This document shows positions 10,990 through 21,607 of a DNA stretch of 64,000 nucleotides, one piece after another (positions within the stretch are counted from its first letter, which is position 1; each line of letters starts with the position of its first letter). Location: positions 3,009,768-3,073,767 of the forward strand of contig JAJUBI010000007.1 in the NCBI GenBank assembly GCA_022419385.1. Direction: 5' to 3'. The DNA comes from Paraconiothyrium sp. Pb-2020. Lineage: Eukaryota > Ascomycota > Dothideomycetes > Pleosporales > Didymosphaeriaceae. The translations under genes were made by a program, and so were the position numbers. The notes below the pieces were generated by a model. That model was not told where the DNA came from. It did not search any database and worked only from the letters and a program-made list of their open reading frames with translations.

Positions 10990-12568
10990 ACTGACTGCTA
11001 GATAGTAACTGCTGTCAGCTCTGTTTGACTTAGGATCGTCAGTACACTTGCGGATGACTTTAACATCAAGTAACTAGTTTATACCTAAGGTATCGCGTGT
11101 GTTGGACAGTCCAGACATCGCATTCATGCGTGGTAACTTTTTATCAATCCTCGTTGGAATACTGATATTCAATTACCATCACACTCTGTCCGAAACTATA
11201 CATGGAACATTCAGAACCTAACAGACAAGCTGATTTAGTCACTGCCTTGGTTCTCGACCGTAAAAGACCGGGCAAAAGGCGTTGGGATCCGATAATTGAT
11301 CTGGTTTTTCACTTGTATTGCTTTCGTATAGCTCTGAGCATATTGGATGCATGTCGCGTGCTTCAATAGTCTAGCACACTGTCTACGCAAAGCGCCCACC
11401 GCTCCTGAACATTAGCAAGGCGCTCGCCACGGGTTTATCCGAGGCTGCGGGACTCAGTCACGTGTTCCCCCACACGGGGCGTGGGCGCTAAGTCGATGTA
11501 GCATCGGCGCCACGTTGACCTCGGACATCACACCGAAAGCTGGCGACGACAGCTGCCCAGATGCTAGCAACGGCACAGGACCATGGCAATTTTGCCGTAG
11601 TCGCGGGGGGCGATGTTTGGACTCTCGTGGCGCCCGCGACCTTAGAACCGTTCATGCGACGTTTGGAGGCGTAACACGAGACATACACCAGTGTCAGTAT
11701 CATGTATTTGCGCCACAACACCGCAGCTGAGGAGGCGGAATACCGCACCGAAATTCCTACGGCGCACGCGCCTCGACGACGGTCGAGCCATATTAGCGAT
11801 GAACTTCGATGTGCAAGGCGCGCATATTGTAACGGGTGTCCATCCAGTCTCGCCATGTATGCCCAATCATACGATCAGAGCACGACCGGTGCGGGATTTC
11901 ACTCAAACCCAACACCCAGAATTGCGTCTTTCGTCTGCTCAATATACAGAATTCCCAACACCACATTTCTGGAACTATTGTGCCTGGGATTGAGGCGTAT
12001 GGCAAATTCCCATGGCCATCGAATCTGAAGTTCCCTTGAGCCGGATAGGCGCACCCTACGCAGAATTCCGCCACCCTGCCATGTGCAGAACGCCTCCCGG
12101 TACACGATTGCTTGTGTCGCACGTCTCCCTGGGTAGATCTTAACCAAGTGTAGCGTGTCGACCATTCAAGTCTCCTGTCCGCGCGCTAAATTTAATTTAT
12201 CCGCCTTTAACCATAACATCTTACCCCATGGAGAAGCGGCCATTGGCCCCGCCCCCGGCTGCACTAACAAGTGAAGCTTTGTTCCTTCCGGGGACGTGCC
12301 CAGGCGTCGGGCGAGGGTTGGCATGCACGCTTCTAGAAACACTCGCTGTAGACAATGCATGGCGGGCCAGACGGCTCACGGATAAACTCGATTCGTGCCC
12401 ATGCCTCCTTGGGATGGTCTACGTTCTAGCTACTGGAGTTCTGATCTATATGTAGACATGATCCACCCTCAATTGTGGTCCTCAGCTTCGAACCATCTTC
12501 GTTCGCATTGAGCGCTCCTCAGAGTCATCAAATATCGTCGGTTGTACCTCGCGAGGTCTTCTGTCACA
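10990..12568. other. Intergenic with promoter of the LAC12-like gene (1.6 kb)
   Basis: Numerous small overlapping frames at 11488-12165 show no domain or initiation context and look like chance. The 3' end carries two candidate carbon-repressor sites (12247-12252 and 12288-12293, listed separately). Nothing else is supportable. Confidence 0.4.
12247..12293. promoter_or_regulatory. Two candidate CreA/Mig1-type sites
   Basis: CCCCGC at 12247-12252 and CCGGGG at 12288-12293 both fit the SYGGRG consensus of the fungal carbon-catabolite repressor CreA. They sit about 280-320 bases ahead of the ATG of a sugar permease, which is a sensible place. The motif is short and occurs by chance often, so this is a weak call. 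Confidence 0.3.
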
Positions 12569-14198
12569 ATGTCGTCTGTCTACGAATCGACCATTACTCC
12601 GGGCCACTTCAGGGTCGCAGGAAAGGAATTCCCGAACATCAAATGGTGGAACAGAAAGAACCTCAGAAACACTTACCTCCTGCTCACTCTCGCCATCTTG
12701 ACCTCCGCCACCAACGGATACGATGGATCCATGGTCAACGGTCTCCTGTCTTTAAACCAGTTCATTGATTGTAAGTTTTTCACCTGCGAAATCACAGATT
12801 CAATATTGATGATTCATAGATATGCACAACCCCTCTGGTTCCATCAAAGGTCTCTTCTCTGGAATTATGTCCCTTGGTTCATTCGTTGCCCTGCCTGTCA
12901 TTCCTTACATTGCTGATGGAATGGGCCGACGATGGGGTATCTGCATCGGTTCCATCATCATGATCTTGGCTGTGGTGCTCCAAAGTGCATCGGTCAATTT
13001 CCAGATGTTCATCGCGGCTCGTTTCTTCCTCGGTTTGGGTGTCGCCATCGCCCACGGATCTGCTCCTCTCTTGATCACCGAGCTATGCCACCCGCAGCAC
13101 CGCGCTATCTTCACGACCGTCTACAACACAACTTGGTATGTCGGTTCTATTGTGGCCGCGTGGCTCACATATGGCACCAACAACATCGACAGCCAGTGGT
13201 CGTGGCGCATCCCATCCATCATCCAAGCCGCGCCTTCGATTCTACAGATCACCTGCGTCTGGTTCGTCCCGGAGTCTCCACGTTGGTACATTTCCAAGGG
13301 CCAAAACGAGAAGGCTTTGTCTGTCCTTGCCCACGTCCATGCCGAAGGAGATGCCAACGATGAGGTCGTCCAGCTCGAATACGAGGAGATCAGGGAGACC
13401 ATTGCGATTGAGAAGGAGGCTGAGCAAACCGGCTGGCTCGAGATTTTCAAGACCAAGGGCAACCGCCACAGGTTCATCATCTTGGTATCTGCTGGATTCT
13501 TCTCGCAATGGTCCGGCAACGGTCTTGTCTCTTACTATATCTCCGGCGTTCTCGACACCATTGGCATTCATGATCCCGATATGAAACTCAAGATCAACGG
13601 AGTCCTCAACATCTGGAATTGTATAGTTGCCACAACCATGTGCTTCTTCGTCGACAAGGTCGGCCGTCGCCCGCTCTTCTTGATCTCCACCGCCGGCATG
13701 TGCATGTCCTTCGTCATCTGGACTATTCTCTCCGAGCGCTTCGCCGCCACCCACGTCAAGGCCAACGGCAGCGCTGTCGTCTTCATGATCTTCCTCTACT
13801 ACACTTTCTACAACATTGCCTGGTCTGGTCTCCTCGTCGGCTACACTGTCGAGATTCTGCCCTACTCCATCCGCGCTAAGGCCATGTGCTACATGTTCGC
13901 CTGCGTCGATCTCGCGCTGTTCTTCAACACCTACGTCAACCCCATCGCACTCGATGCTATTGTGTGGAAGTACTACATTGTTTACTGCGTCTGGCTCGCT
14001 TTCGAGCTCGTCATTGTCTACTTCTTCTACATCGAGACTAAGAACACACCGCTTGAGGAGATTGCTCGTCACTTCGATGGTGATGCTGCGTTGGTTGGTG
14101 GAAATGCTGCAACTGAGAAGGGGCGCATTATCGAGCATGAAATTCATGAGAAGGAGAAGACTGCTTCTGTCACTGAGGAGCGTGTTGGCTCTATCTAG
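12569..14198 (+). CDS. LAC12-like MFS sugar permease
   Basis: A 526-residue MFS sugar porter in two exons; the single intron 12771-12819 (49 nt) splits a Tyr codon. The protein resembles the lactose permease/general alpha-glucoside-type branch: SATNGYDGSMVNGL in TM1, GRRWGICIGS after TM2, ARFFLGLGVAIAHGSAP (TM4), PESPRWYISKGQNEKAL in the central loop, FFSQWSGNGLVSYYISGVL (TM7), DKVGRRPLF, and ETKNTPLEEIARHFDG at the end of TM12. It acts at the plasma membrane, importing a sugar probably with protons; whether lactose, cellobiose or another glycoside cannot be read from sequence. Codons are strongly biased to C in the third position, suggesting good expression. It lies 1.6 kb downstream of another sugar carrier in the same direction. 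Confidence 0.92.
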
Positions 14199-15474
14199 AT
14201 GAAGAAGTGCTTCGTAGATTGACAGCGGTGGAGAGTGTAGTTCTATGTTTGTGATTGGAAGTAATCCGATACCCTATCAACTCCTAGATGTCTGATCCAA
14301 GTTTGTGCACAATGTCAAATTAACGTGATGTTCAATAACTTCTAACCTGGTGTATGTCGATTGTATCGATTGATGACTCGGCGACATTCGAGCTCAGCAC
14401 TACAGCTACATCTCCTCAAATCGCCCATCTTTCCAGTCCGTCAATTTCGGCCCGGAAACCGCTTTTTCAGTCATCCACGAACCCGGATCACCGAGTTGAC
14501 GAGCATACTAATCAATGCAAGGCTGCAATCGTATCTAGATATCCATGCGCTTAAAAGGCCCAACAAAGCCTTCCCTGCATCTCGATTGATTACGCGCCCA
14601 CCAGATTCACAAGAGCCTCTTTCGTCCACTATACTCCCAACCGATCTTCATACTGGTAGAGTGCTATGTTGATTCAGCATGACGGACCACGATCTATGCC
14701 GTGCCTCAATGCCACTCCCCCCATCCTTTCGGCTCATCTATCTCTCCTCGGGCCGTGATAACGCCCTCATGCACATCCGCGGCGCCCCATCCCACCACCT
14801 GTCTTACTCCCGACCAATCACACCCCTCCAAGATGTTCCAGAAGACGGACCCTATGCCCGGTACCGCTCCCGCACGCACATATTGCACTAATCCGGACAC
14901 TTGCAGTATCGGGGTTCAACCCTAGTCTTGCTCATATCGAGTACATGCATGCGAGGGAGGGATTGCAGCGCGCCACGTGCGGCATATTGCGCGAATGCGG
15001 ATGGACGGTTGGTGCATATGAAGGTCGGGGGGTTAGACGATTGGTCGGGTAATTTGGGCGCGTGAGCTCGCCTGCATGTATTTATGTGGGCGTGGAAAGA
15101 TACATACGACGTTGGGTTTTGTTTTCAGTGTGGCCCCGAAGTTGAGGGGGTAGATATGATTGTAGTGTAGTATTGGGCTCCTTCAATCACTTAGTCGCTC
15201 CTCGGTATCATGGGGCCGTGTTTGAGCTGCAGCTCAGTTACTACCGATTTCGAGGGCAGTTTCTCACTGTCACACACATCGCGGAATATGACAAGGTCCG
15301 ATGTTCGCCAGTAAAATTCATTGTAATTTTCTGTTCCCGTATATCTTTTAGACCGGCGTTCATCGTCATATTTAGGGAAAGCCCCGTAGAACGGGATCTT
15401 CTTCTGAGAGAGATAGCGCGCGCTAGAAGATCTGGACACGATGACTGACCTATACAATGCCACCCCCTAAGATA
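14199..15474. other. Intergenic between convergent genes (1.3 kb)
   Basis: Lies between the 3' ends of the permease (plus) and lipase (minus), so it should hold terminators rather than promoters. Open frames at 14354-14672, 14679-14925 and 15173-15463 have no recognisable features. No gene is supported. Confidence 0.4.
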
Positions 15475-16905
15475 TCACGCAACTTCGTAAGCTTGGACGG
15501 CAAGCTGCAAGTAATACTCCAGTTCCTTCTGGTAACTTGCGACTCTCCTCAGGGGCTGATGGTACTCTTGCGTACAGCCTTCATCGACATCCTTCCCCAT
15601 AAAGCGATCCTCAATCCACTGGAGCCAGATCTGCTGCGCCGCATTCAGCACAGGAACGTGCGACGCGCCTTCGAACGATGCGTATCGGATCTGGCTTTTC
15701 GGATACATAGCACATGTCTCATTGACAGCTTTCGACACGCCATCAGCGGGAACAGCCGGATCGCTGGTTCCCTGAATCACTAGCATCGGACCAGAGATTG
15801 GCTTGCGGCTTGGATCACTGATGTTGCTGTACGCACGGAGATACCAATTCTCTTCGAAGCCTAGTCTCAGGAGCCCTTCAGATTGTGGGAACAACACGTC
15901 GTTGACTGAATTGCAACCTGACAGTTCTTCGAGAAGATGCAACCTTTTCACACCCTCAGGTTTGAACCATTCGGAGTATCTGAAAGAAGGGAAGATACTG
16001 CCGATTCCGCGCGCGATACGAGGAGCAAAACCGACTCCGTCCGTTGCTTTGATGTTGTCGTAGTTGTCGGGGTCAGGGCTTCCAGCTACAGTGCCCAAAT
16101 ATCCCTCAACAGGCGTGATTGATTGGCGATGCGCAGTTGCCCATGCCGCACCGCCACCTTGCGAATGTCCCATGGTAACGAACTGTTTCGATAGCTCGGG
16201 AAAAGCTTTTTGTGCTGCTTCCATAGCGTAAAACATATCGTTGGCTGCAGCCGGATGAGCGAGGTACTGATGTACGACTGGGTCGCCTTCTGCGGTGTGG
16301 TTGACTCCGAGTCCAGCGTAGTCTGGTGCAACGACTGCGTATCCTTGCAGAGCAAGAGTGAACGGTGCGGAGAATTGGTACCACAGGTTTCGGATATGAC
16401 TTGGGGCGCATTCACCAAAGACCCCGCTCGTTCCGTGCGCCCATGCAACTGCCGGCACTCCACTCGCATTCAGACATGAACCTGGAAATGTTCTTGCCTG
16501 CCATGGCCAGAGAACATATGCTGATGCGGGAACAATGGATCCATTGAAGTCCACAGAAGTGAATAGGATGCGAGAGAGCGCCAGGTTTGGGGCGAGGGTG
16601 TAGGTAGACGTGTTCGTGTATTCTTGCAGCTTTAAAAGGGACCCTGGTGGCGTGGATGCATTTACTGGCGGTGGGTTATAGAAATGATCATCACCAACTG
16701 AGCCTGTCGCCCAATCGGTCCGCTCGACATTCAGGGCGACTTCCAGATTTTTTGCAACGGAATCTGAGATGTTCGCAGCGCGGGTTTGTGCTTCGCTCAA
16801 GGCGTAGCTAGAATTGAAAGTATTATTCTGGTACTGTAACACCTCTTGGGCATTCAAGCACGAAGCAAGAATGCCATGGGTCAGCAAATTTAGGAGGCGA
16901 ACCAT
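15475..16905 (-). CDS. Secreted alpha/beta-hydrolase of the secretory lipase (LIP) family
   Basis: A single-exon 476-residue protein that starts with a cleavable-type signal peptide (about residues 1-20) and carries many N-glycosylation sequons, so it is predicted to be exported. The nucleophile elbow GHSQGG places Ser248; Asp382 (QGTSDPAVP) and His416 (EGASHVPV) complete a plausible triad in the expected order and spacing. The segment VVAPDYAGLG at 191-200 and the AWAHGTSG oxyanion region at ~155-161 are characteristic of the Candida-type secretory lipase family. It is likely to cleave triglycerides or other esters outside the cell. The ATG at 16903-16905 gives a complete signal peptide. Its neighbours are a sugar permease (convergent) and a zinc-cluster regulator (same strand, upstream). 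Confidence 0.88.
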   Translation of the reverse strand: MVRLLNLLTHGILASCLNAQEVLQYQNNTFNSSYALSEAQTRAANISDSVAKNLEVALNVERTDWATGSVGDDHFYNPPPVNASTPPGSLLKLQEYTNTSTYTLAPNLALSRILFTSVDFNGSIVPASAYVLWPWQARTFPGSCLNASGVPAVAWAHGTSGVFGECAPSHIRNLWYQFSAPFTLALQGYAVVAPDYAGLGVNHTAEGDPVVHQYLAHPAAANDMFYAMEAAQKAFPELSKQFVTMGHSQGGGAAWATAHRQSITPVEGYLGTVAGSPDPDNYDNIKATDGVGFAPRIARGIGSIFPSFRYSEWFKPEGVKRLHLLEELSGCNSVNDVLFPQSEGLLRLGFEENWYLRAYSNISDPSRKPISGPMLVIQGTSDPAVPADGVSKAVNETCAMYPKSQIRYASFEGASHVPVLNAAQQIWLQWIEDRFMGKDVDEGCTQEYHQPLRRVASYQKELEYYLQLAVQAYEVA

Positions 16906-17580
16906 ATGGGCAACGTGATGTTTGTGAAGCTGAGGCCGTTGCTCAAATATACGAGGTGCGCGAACCTCCGCACCCAGCCGGCATCGTCTCGTGTAACGTC
17001 ATAACCGGCTTACCCCACGACACAGAGTGCGGGGTTGGGTGGTTCTGTTTTCCTGATCGACGTGCTAGCGTAAGTAATGGATGCCAGCAAATGAACATTT
17101 CGTTTCCCTATCTGGTTAGCACGGCAACTGCACGAACTGTTACAGATGTGCGAACGTCCCTCTAACAGAATCTGTGGTTATAGAGTGCGTTGTCAGGCCA
17201 ATAAACGGAGACACGATTGCAGCCACGTGTCGTTCTTGTCCTGTTACATTGCGACAACGTATGTCAGGCTTTGGGTATGGGGACTAAACGAGGATTAGTG
17301 GTCAGAAATGCGGATTGGTGACCAAAACCTGGACGAAATTCAGCAGGGATGAAATAACGTATCGAAATGCTTACGCGAAACAGAGGCAGGCCCCTCATCA
17401 ATTCGATTAGAAAATAGTTGCAGGGCCTGTAATGTGTGGTTGGGATGTAGCGGGGGAGATCGTGCTCGCGAAGTCAACCGCAGTAGAGGCATCCCTACTC
17501 CATAGCTCACTGCGATCAGTGCGCATTATAGAGGCTGGCCAAGCCTTTAGATCGTCCCACTGCTGTGCACTTATGACATC
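16906..17580. other. Intergenic between two minus-strand genes
   Basis: About 675 bases between the zinc-cluster gene's stop and the lipase start; it should contain the lipase promoter. No frame with coding character was seen and no obvious element stands out. Confidence 0.4.
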
Positions 17581-18856
17581 TTATTTAAAACGTGATCGGC
17601 TGTGCCTTGAATGAATCATCAGCATTGGTATATATTTCTTGCAAGCCCGGGCAGCCTCAAAACACATACGAATGAGCCAGGTTTCCATAAACCAACGCGG
17701 AGGTGCCAGCCGGATAATGGCTATCCAGTGCAGTAGTAGCACGTTAGCCAGATCATCACCATTCTGCAGTGCCTCCATGAATCTTGCATTCAGCACAGCT
17801 GGCCAGTATATGTAGTGACTCCACCGACGAGGCCTGCCTTCACATAGCTTGACCCAGGCTTTTAGGCAGTGCATGGCCACAAGCGTACAATCGCCATAGG
17901 TCGAAAAACAGGCGGTCCTCTCGATCGTGGTTTCAAGCAACATCAAAGCATCATGCATTCCGTGATCGTGCAGCTTCTCGCTCTCCGTCAAGCTCGTCCG
18001 CTCCCGAATTAGAGGCCACATCTCACTTGTCATCAGCCACCTTCTCAAAACGTAGTCGATGTCGCGAGTTGCCCTCAACACCTGAAACATCTCGATATGG
18101 TCGAAGAACGGCCCCGGGCATATGGACTGCATCGCCAATTGACAGACAATAACAGAGATCGCAAAACCCAGGAACACAGGCCAATTACACTCAGTGACAA
18201 CCGGTGTCATAGAGCTAAACAGCCTAGATGCTTTGATGTGGTGCTGATAAGCTATCTCCAGTGTCTTGTGTTGCACATCGAGGTTTGCGTTGCCACGTCC
18301 TTGTTGCAGCATATGTAAGGCAGAAAGACTATGCCACAGAAAGTCGCTGTCGACAAGACTGCTTCTTTCAAGCGTTGTACGCCACAACATCACTTCGTGT
18401 GCGGAAGGAGGGTGCATTTCGTTTATGATTTGCCGAAGAAGCGATGACAAAAGCACAGGCTGAGAAATGGGAATTCGGTAGATCAACTGTTGCGGAGCGG
18501 AGTCGATAGGATTGTGCACTCCGACAGAGAATTGCACCTGAGGCAAGTGTATGATGAGAAGGCGACCAACTAATCAAATGGCGAGACAGCTTACGATAGG
18601 CAAATCTTGTTGCAAGGGGATAGTGTACGAGGTGTTTCCCACGTCTTCCCCCAAATACGAGCATCTTTCCTTGCGACGATTGCAGTGGTTGCATATGGGC
18701 CGTTGCATGTTGCACTAGCTTTATCAGTTGAACCTCCTTCACGTTTCCAATGTACCTTACTTTGACGCGCCTTTCTTTGCAGCGTTTGCAGCCATGCCGT
18801 GTCTTTTGATGGAACGCACGAGAGCCGGAACCAGATAAAGGCGAACGGCGAGACAT
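17581..18856 (-). CDS. Zn2Cys6 transcription factor (Upc2-like architecture)
   Basis: Predicted 390 residues in three exons: 18761-18856, 18595-18714 and 17581-18537, with introns 18715-18760 (46 nt) and 18538-18594 (57 nt). Splicing the first intron creates a perfect binuclear zinc cluster, C-x2-C-x6-C-x6-C-x2-C-x6-C, beginning GCKRCKERRVK and continuing CNMQRPICNHCNRRKERC at residues ~23-50. The remaining ~330 residues are the alpha-helical fungal-specific regulatory region with LWHSLSALHML and KASRLFSSM patterns typical of the Upc2/sterol-uptake type. It should bind CGG-containing DNA in the nucleus. It is transcribed away from the secreted amidohydrolase gene and sits next to the lipase gene, so it may control one or both; that is inference. 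The DNA-binding exon would be unreadable without both introns. Confidence 0.88.
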
Positions 18857-19463
18857 GCTACCTGGGTTGACTAGTTCTCTACCAGAACGTCTGCCACTTG
18901 CACTTGATATGGGATTCGGGTTTTGCCATTGCGAGGCTGTGAATGGAGGTGGGCTCGGAAATTAAGAGGCGTTCCGGTGTTCCCGGGGGCGTAGCAAAGA
19001 GCACGTAGGCGCGCTAATGCACCTACCCGCTAGTGTACGAAGCAGGTCCAGGGGTGGGTCCACTCACACGCATTCGGCCTCATTCATCTACGCACCGTTG
19101 CAAAAGTCCTCCGAGTGATGACAGGAGGGTGAGTCAACTTCCGACCCTGACATCTAGCAATAGGTGCATCGAATTTGATGTACGAACGAGATGGCAAACT
19201 CCGCTTCGCGACCACGGCTATCATGATGTCAATCCGAGGCTCTAAAATCATCTGAAAGAGGCTTTGCATAGCTTCCTAGCTTCCGCAATGGGTCGCACTA
19301 CAATGAGGCGTGCTACAGCCTACTGCCCAAGTACCAAAGCTGGCCACAGTAAGATGGCCGCAGACACATATAATGAGCTCAGAGTGATGCGTACCCAAAA
19401 GGCACAACATCGATCCAAACCACTCATCTGCAAAGCTCAATCAAATCAGATCAAGAATCAGAG
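18857..19463. promoter_or_regulatory. Shared divergent promoter region, regulator / amidohydrolase
   Basis: A 607-base stretch between divergently transcribed genes, so it must contain both promoters. It includes an inverted repeat CGGAA-N11-TTCCG at 18956-18976 and CCGG-N5-CCGG at 18974-18986; zinc-cluster proteins bind paired CGG triplets, so self-regulation or control of the amidohydrolase gene is possible. A small frame at 19033-19245 has no coding features. Confidence 0.45.
18956..18986. repeat. Paired CGG/CCG inverted repeats
   Basis: CGGAA at 18956-18960 is mirrored by TTCCG at 18972-18976 with 11 bases between, and CCGG recurs at 18974-18977 and 18983-18986. The arrangement resembles zinc-cluster operator half-sites and lies 100-130 bases upstream of a Zn2Cys6 gene's start. 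Chance occurrence in GC-rich DNA cannot be excluded. Confidence 0.35.
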
Positions 19464-20723
19464 ATGAGGGTCAGCACCTATCTGTTTGAGGCTTTTCTGT
19501 TCACCTCGTTCGCTTCAGCATGCTTCTCCCACGCCAAAGCTGCCGTCCGCGATGCCGTCCCTTTGAATCGCCGCTCTTACCCACCTCCAATAGGTAGAAC
19601 AGCTATTACAGACGTCCGAGTATTCGATGGTGTTGATTTTACGCCACCTCAAACGATTGTTATCGAAGACGACCAAGTCGGCAGCTTCGATACTCGAGAT
19701 GTGAACATCACCGTCAATGGAACTGGCAAATTTCTTATTCCAGGTCTCATGGATAGCCATATACATCTAAGTCAGCCTACCGATCTCGAGCTCTTGACTT
19801 CTTACGGGATAACAACAGTATTCCAGATGTCTTGCTTCAACTACACTACATGCGATATGTTCCGAGGACATACCGGCCTCTGTGACTTCTACACAGCAGG
19901 AGCATCCGCCGTAGGCAACGGAAGTTCACACTCAAAGCAATTCAACGTACCGCCGTCTCTCCTCTGGTATCCGAATTCAGATGCCGTGGAATACGTGGAC
20001 AATGCTTTCAACAATAGTTCAGACTACTACAAGATCACAGTCGAAGAGAACGGGCCAACGCTGTCCGCCCAGGTCGCTCTCGTCCAAGCTGTGCACAGCC
20101 TCGGAAAGCAGGTCATGTCGCATGCCGCTACCATGAAGGACTATGACCAAGCCATCGAATCCGGCACAAACGGCCCGCAGCACATTCCACAAGATGGTCT
20201 CCTCAACACCTCAGCCATCCTCAAGATGAAGCAACAGCACCAGTTCGCGACCCCGACAATGACCGTCTTTCACTACGGCCTCGTTGAAGACCCCTCGAAA
20301 GCCCCTCAGCTCGGCTCGCCAAACGGTTCAGACTACAAGTACGTCCGCGCCAACGTCGGCATCCTGCATTCGTTTGGCGTTCCCATCCTCGCCGGCACAG
20401 ACTCTATTGGGCAGATCCAGGGCGCATACAGCACGCTCACGCTACCGCATGGGGAGACGCTCCACCGTGAGTTGCAGTTGCTGGTTGACGCTGGACTTAG
20501 TGAGGCGGAGGTTATCAACGCTGCCACTAGTGTTCCAGCACAGTGGCATCGGAAGTTTGATCGTGGCGTCATTGCACCGGGGAAACGCGCGGATTTGCTG
20601 TTGCTCCACAGTAATCCACTAGAGAATATCAAAAATACTATGGACATCTCGCGCGTTTGGGTACAAGGGATTGAGTACACGGATGTGACGAAGAACCGGG
20701 ATGCTTGGGCAAGCCAGGCATAG
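19464..20723 (+). CDS. Secreted amidohydrolase-family protein
   Basis: A single-exon 419-residue metal-dependent hydrolase of the amidohydrolase superfamily. An N-terminal hydrophobic segment ending near Ala27 looks like a signal peptide and the protein has several Asn-x-Ser/Thr sites. The beta-strand-1 metal motif is His99-Ile-His101 in PGLMDSHIHL; further candidate ligands are Lys190 (the position of the carboxylated lysine), His220, His240 and Asp313 in AGTDS, in the canonical order of the TIM barrel. The C-terminal NAATSVPAQW ... GVIAPGKRADLLLL segment is the typical small beta-sandwich/imidazolonepropionase-like ending. Secreted members are less common than cytosolic ones. The substrate (peptide, lactone, mycotoxin-type amide or ester) is not predictable. 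It is divergent from a Zn2Cys6 regulator over 607 bases. Confidence 0.87.
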   Translation: MRVSTYLFEAFLFTSFASACFSHAKAAVRDAVPLNRRSYPPPIGRTAITDVRVFDGVDFTPPQTIVIEDDQVGSFDTRDVNITVNGTGKFLIPGLMDSHIHLSQPTDLELLTSYGITTVFQMSCFNYTTCDMFRGHTGLCDFYTAGASAVGNGSSHSKQFNVPPSLLWYPNSDAVEYVDNAFNNSSDYYKITVEENGPTLSAQVALVQAVHSLGKQVMSHAATMKDYDQAIESGTNGPQHIPQDGLLNTSAILKMKQQHQFATPTMTVFHYGLVEDPSKAPQLGSPNGSDYKYVRANVGILHSFGVPILAGTDSIGQIQGAYSTLTLPHGETLHRELQLLVDAGLSEAEVINAATSVPAQWHRKFDRGVIAPGKRADLLLLHSNPLENIKNTMDISRVWVQGIEYTDVTKNRDAWASQA

Positions 20724-21142
20724 ATGAGGCGCAGCACCGATGGATCAGAATTCTATGAAGCGTACTATAGTTATTACAGGGACACGTTCGTATAGATTGA
20801 TGTATGGATGTAGAGTATGATGTGGAGCAAGTGGCTGTAGAGTATGTTCTTGGAGGTGTAGTGGTATATTTAGGTGCAATTCAGGACTTCTATTTATGGG
20901 TACCTGATACATCAAACAGTTGCAAATCCCTAAGTTTTAGTTGTGAAGTGACCACGTGGGTAGAAGTAGCTCGGCCTAGGTGATGCATAGAACTCCAACG
21001 CAGAACTTCCATCTGCAAGGGGGATGAGGACTGTCATCGAAATGGAGGCCTGGACGATCGGGAGAGCTATATTTGTGAATGATCGCGAATGACGATACAC
21101 AGACATATGCACTTCACGCATAAGGCAGGATTTTCTTTTGCG

Positions 21143-21165
21143 TTTTTTTTTTTTTTTTTTTTTTT
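21143..21165. repeat. 23-base homopolymer T run
   Basis: An uninterrupted T tract follows TTTTCTTTTGCG and precedes GTGATTAAG. It could be a simple low-complexity tract or the tail of a minus-oriented retroposed sequence (poly-A on the other strand); no target-site duplication is evident to me. Confidence 0.9.
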
Positions 21166-21327
21166 GTGATTAAGCTATGCTATGCTAAGTATGCTATACG
21201 ATTGTACCCATTTTTTTCTGCCGATGTTTCCAACATTGACCCTTTTTTGCCAGATTTTCCAAACGTTACTCCGATGCTGAGAACTATGCAAAACATTGCT
21301 CTGTCTGGCGGGAGATGTCGAGAACAA

Positions 21328-21530
21328 TTGCAGAGAAAACAGAAATCCAAACACTGCTGTTTGCAGTGAGGAGAAAGGTACAGTTGCAGGGAAAAAACAG
21401 AAATCCAAGCATGTTTGCCTCCGATATTGAGGAGGCGCGTAGAGTTGCAGAAAAGAAAAACAGAAATCCAAGCATTGTCGTTTGAGGCAGTGAGGAGGCA
21501 GGTACAGCTGCAGAGAAAACAAAAAAATCA
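21328..21530. repeat. Degenerate tandem repeat, three units plus a partial one
   Basis: Units start at 21328, 21384, 21445 and 21508 (periods 56, 61 and 63). Each opens with TTGCAG or CTGCAG followed by an A-rich run and ACAGAAATCCAA, then a GTTTG and TGAGGAGG block ending in GGTACAG-like sequence. The fourth unit is truncated after about 22 bases. It looks like a minisatellite; no coding function is apparent. Confidence 0.8.
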
Positions 21531-21543
21531 TCATATCCTACCG

Positions 21544-21589
21544 TTCGACATTCGACATTCGACGTCCCATATTCGACATTCAATTTCGA
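21544..21589. repeat. Short TTCGACAT tandem repeat
   Basis: Four copies of TTCGACAT or close variants (TTCGACA, TTCGACAT, TTCGACGT, TTCGACAT) occur in under 50 bases immediately downstream (in minus sense) of the 962-residue gene's stop codon. Confidence 0.75.
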
Positions 21590-21607
21590 TGACGCCAAGA
21601 GAGACTG

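Larger units (their letters stand above)
20724..21607. other. Repeat-bearing intergenic stretch between convergent genes
   Basis: Between the stops of the amidohydrolase and the 962-residue gene. It carries a 23-base T run, a four-copy degenerate tandem repeat and a short TTCGACAT repeat (each listed separately). Frames read through it (for example 21175-21534 minus) merely translate the repeats and are not counted as genes. Confidence 0.6.

Noticed and set aside
13242..14147. 301-codon minus-strand frame
   Set aside because: Antisense shadow of the LAC12-like permease; acidic unstructured text without a domain.
14880..14940. Possible tRNA-like T-arm (GGGGTTCAACCCT)
   Set aside because: Stem does not pair, and no acceptor or anticodon arm surrounds it.
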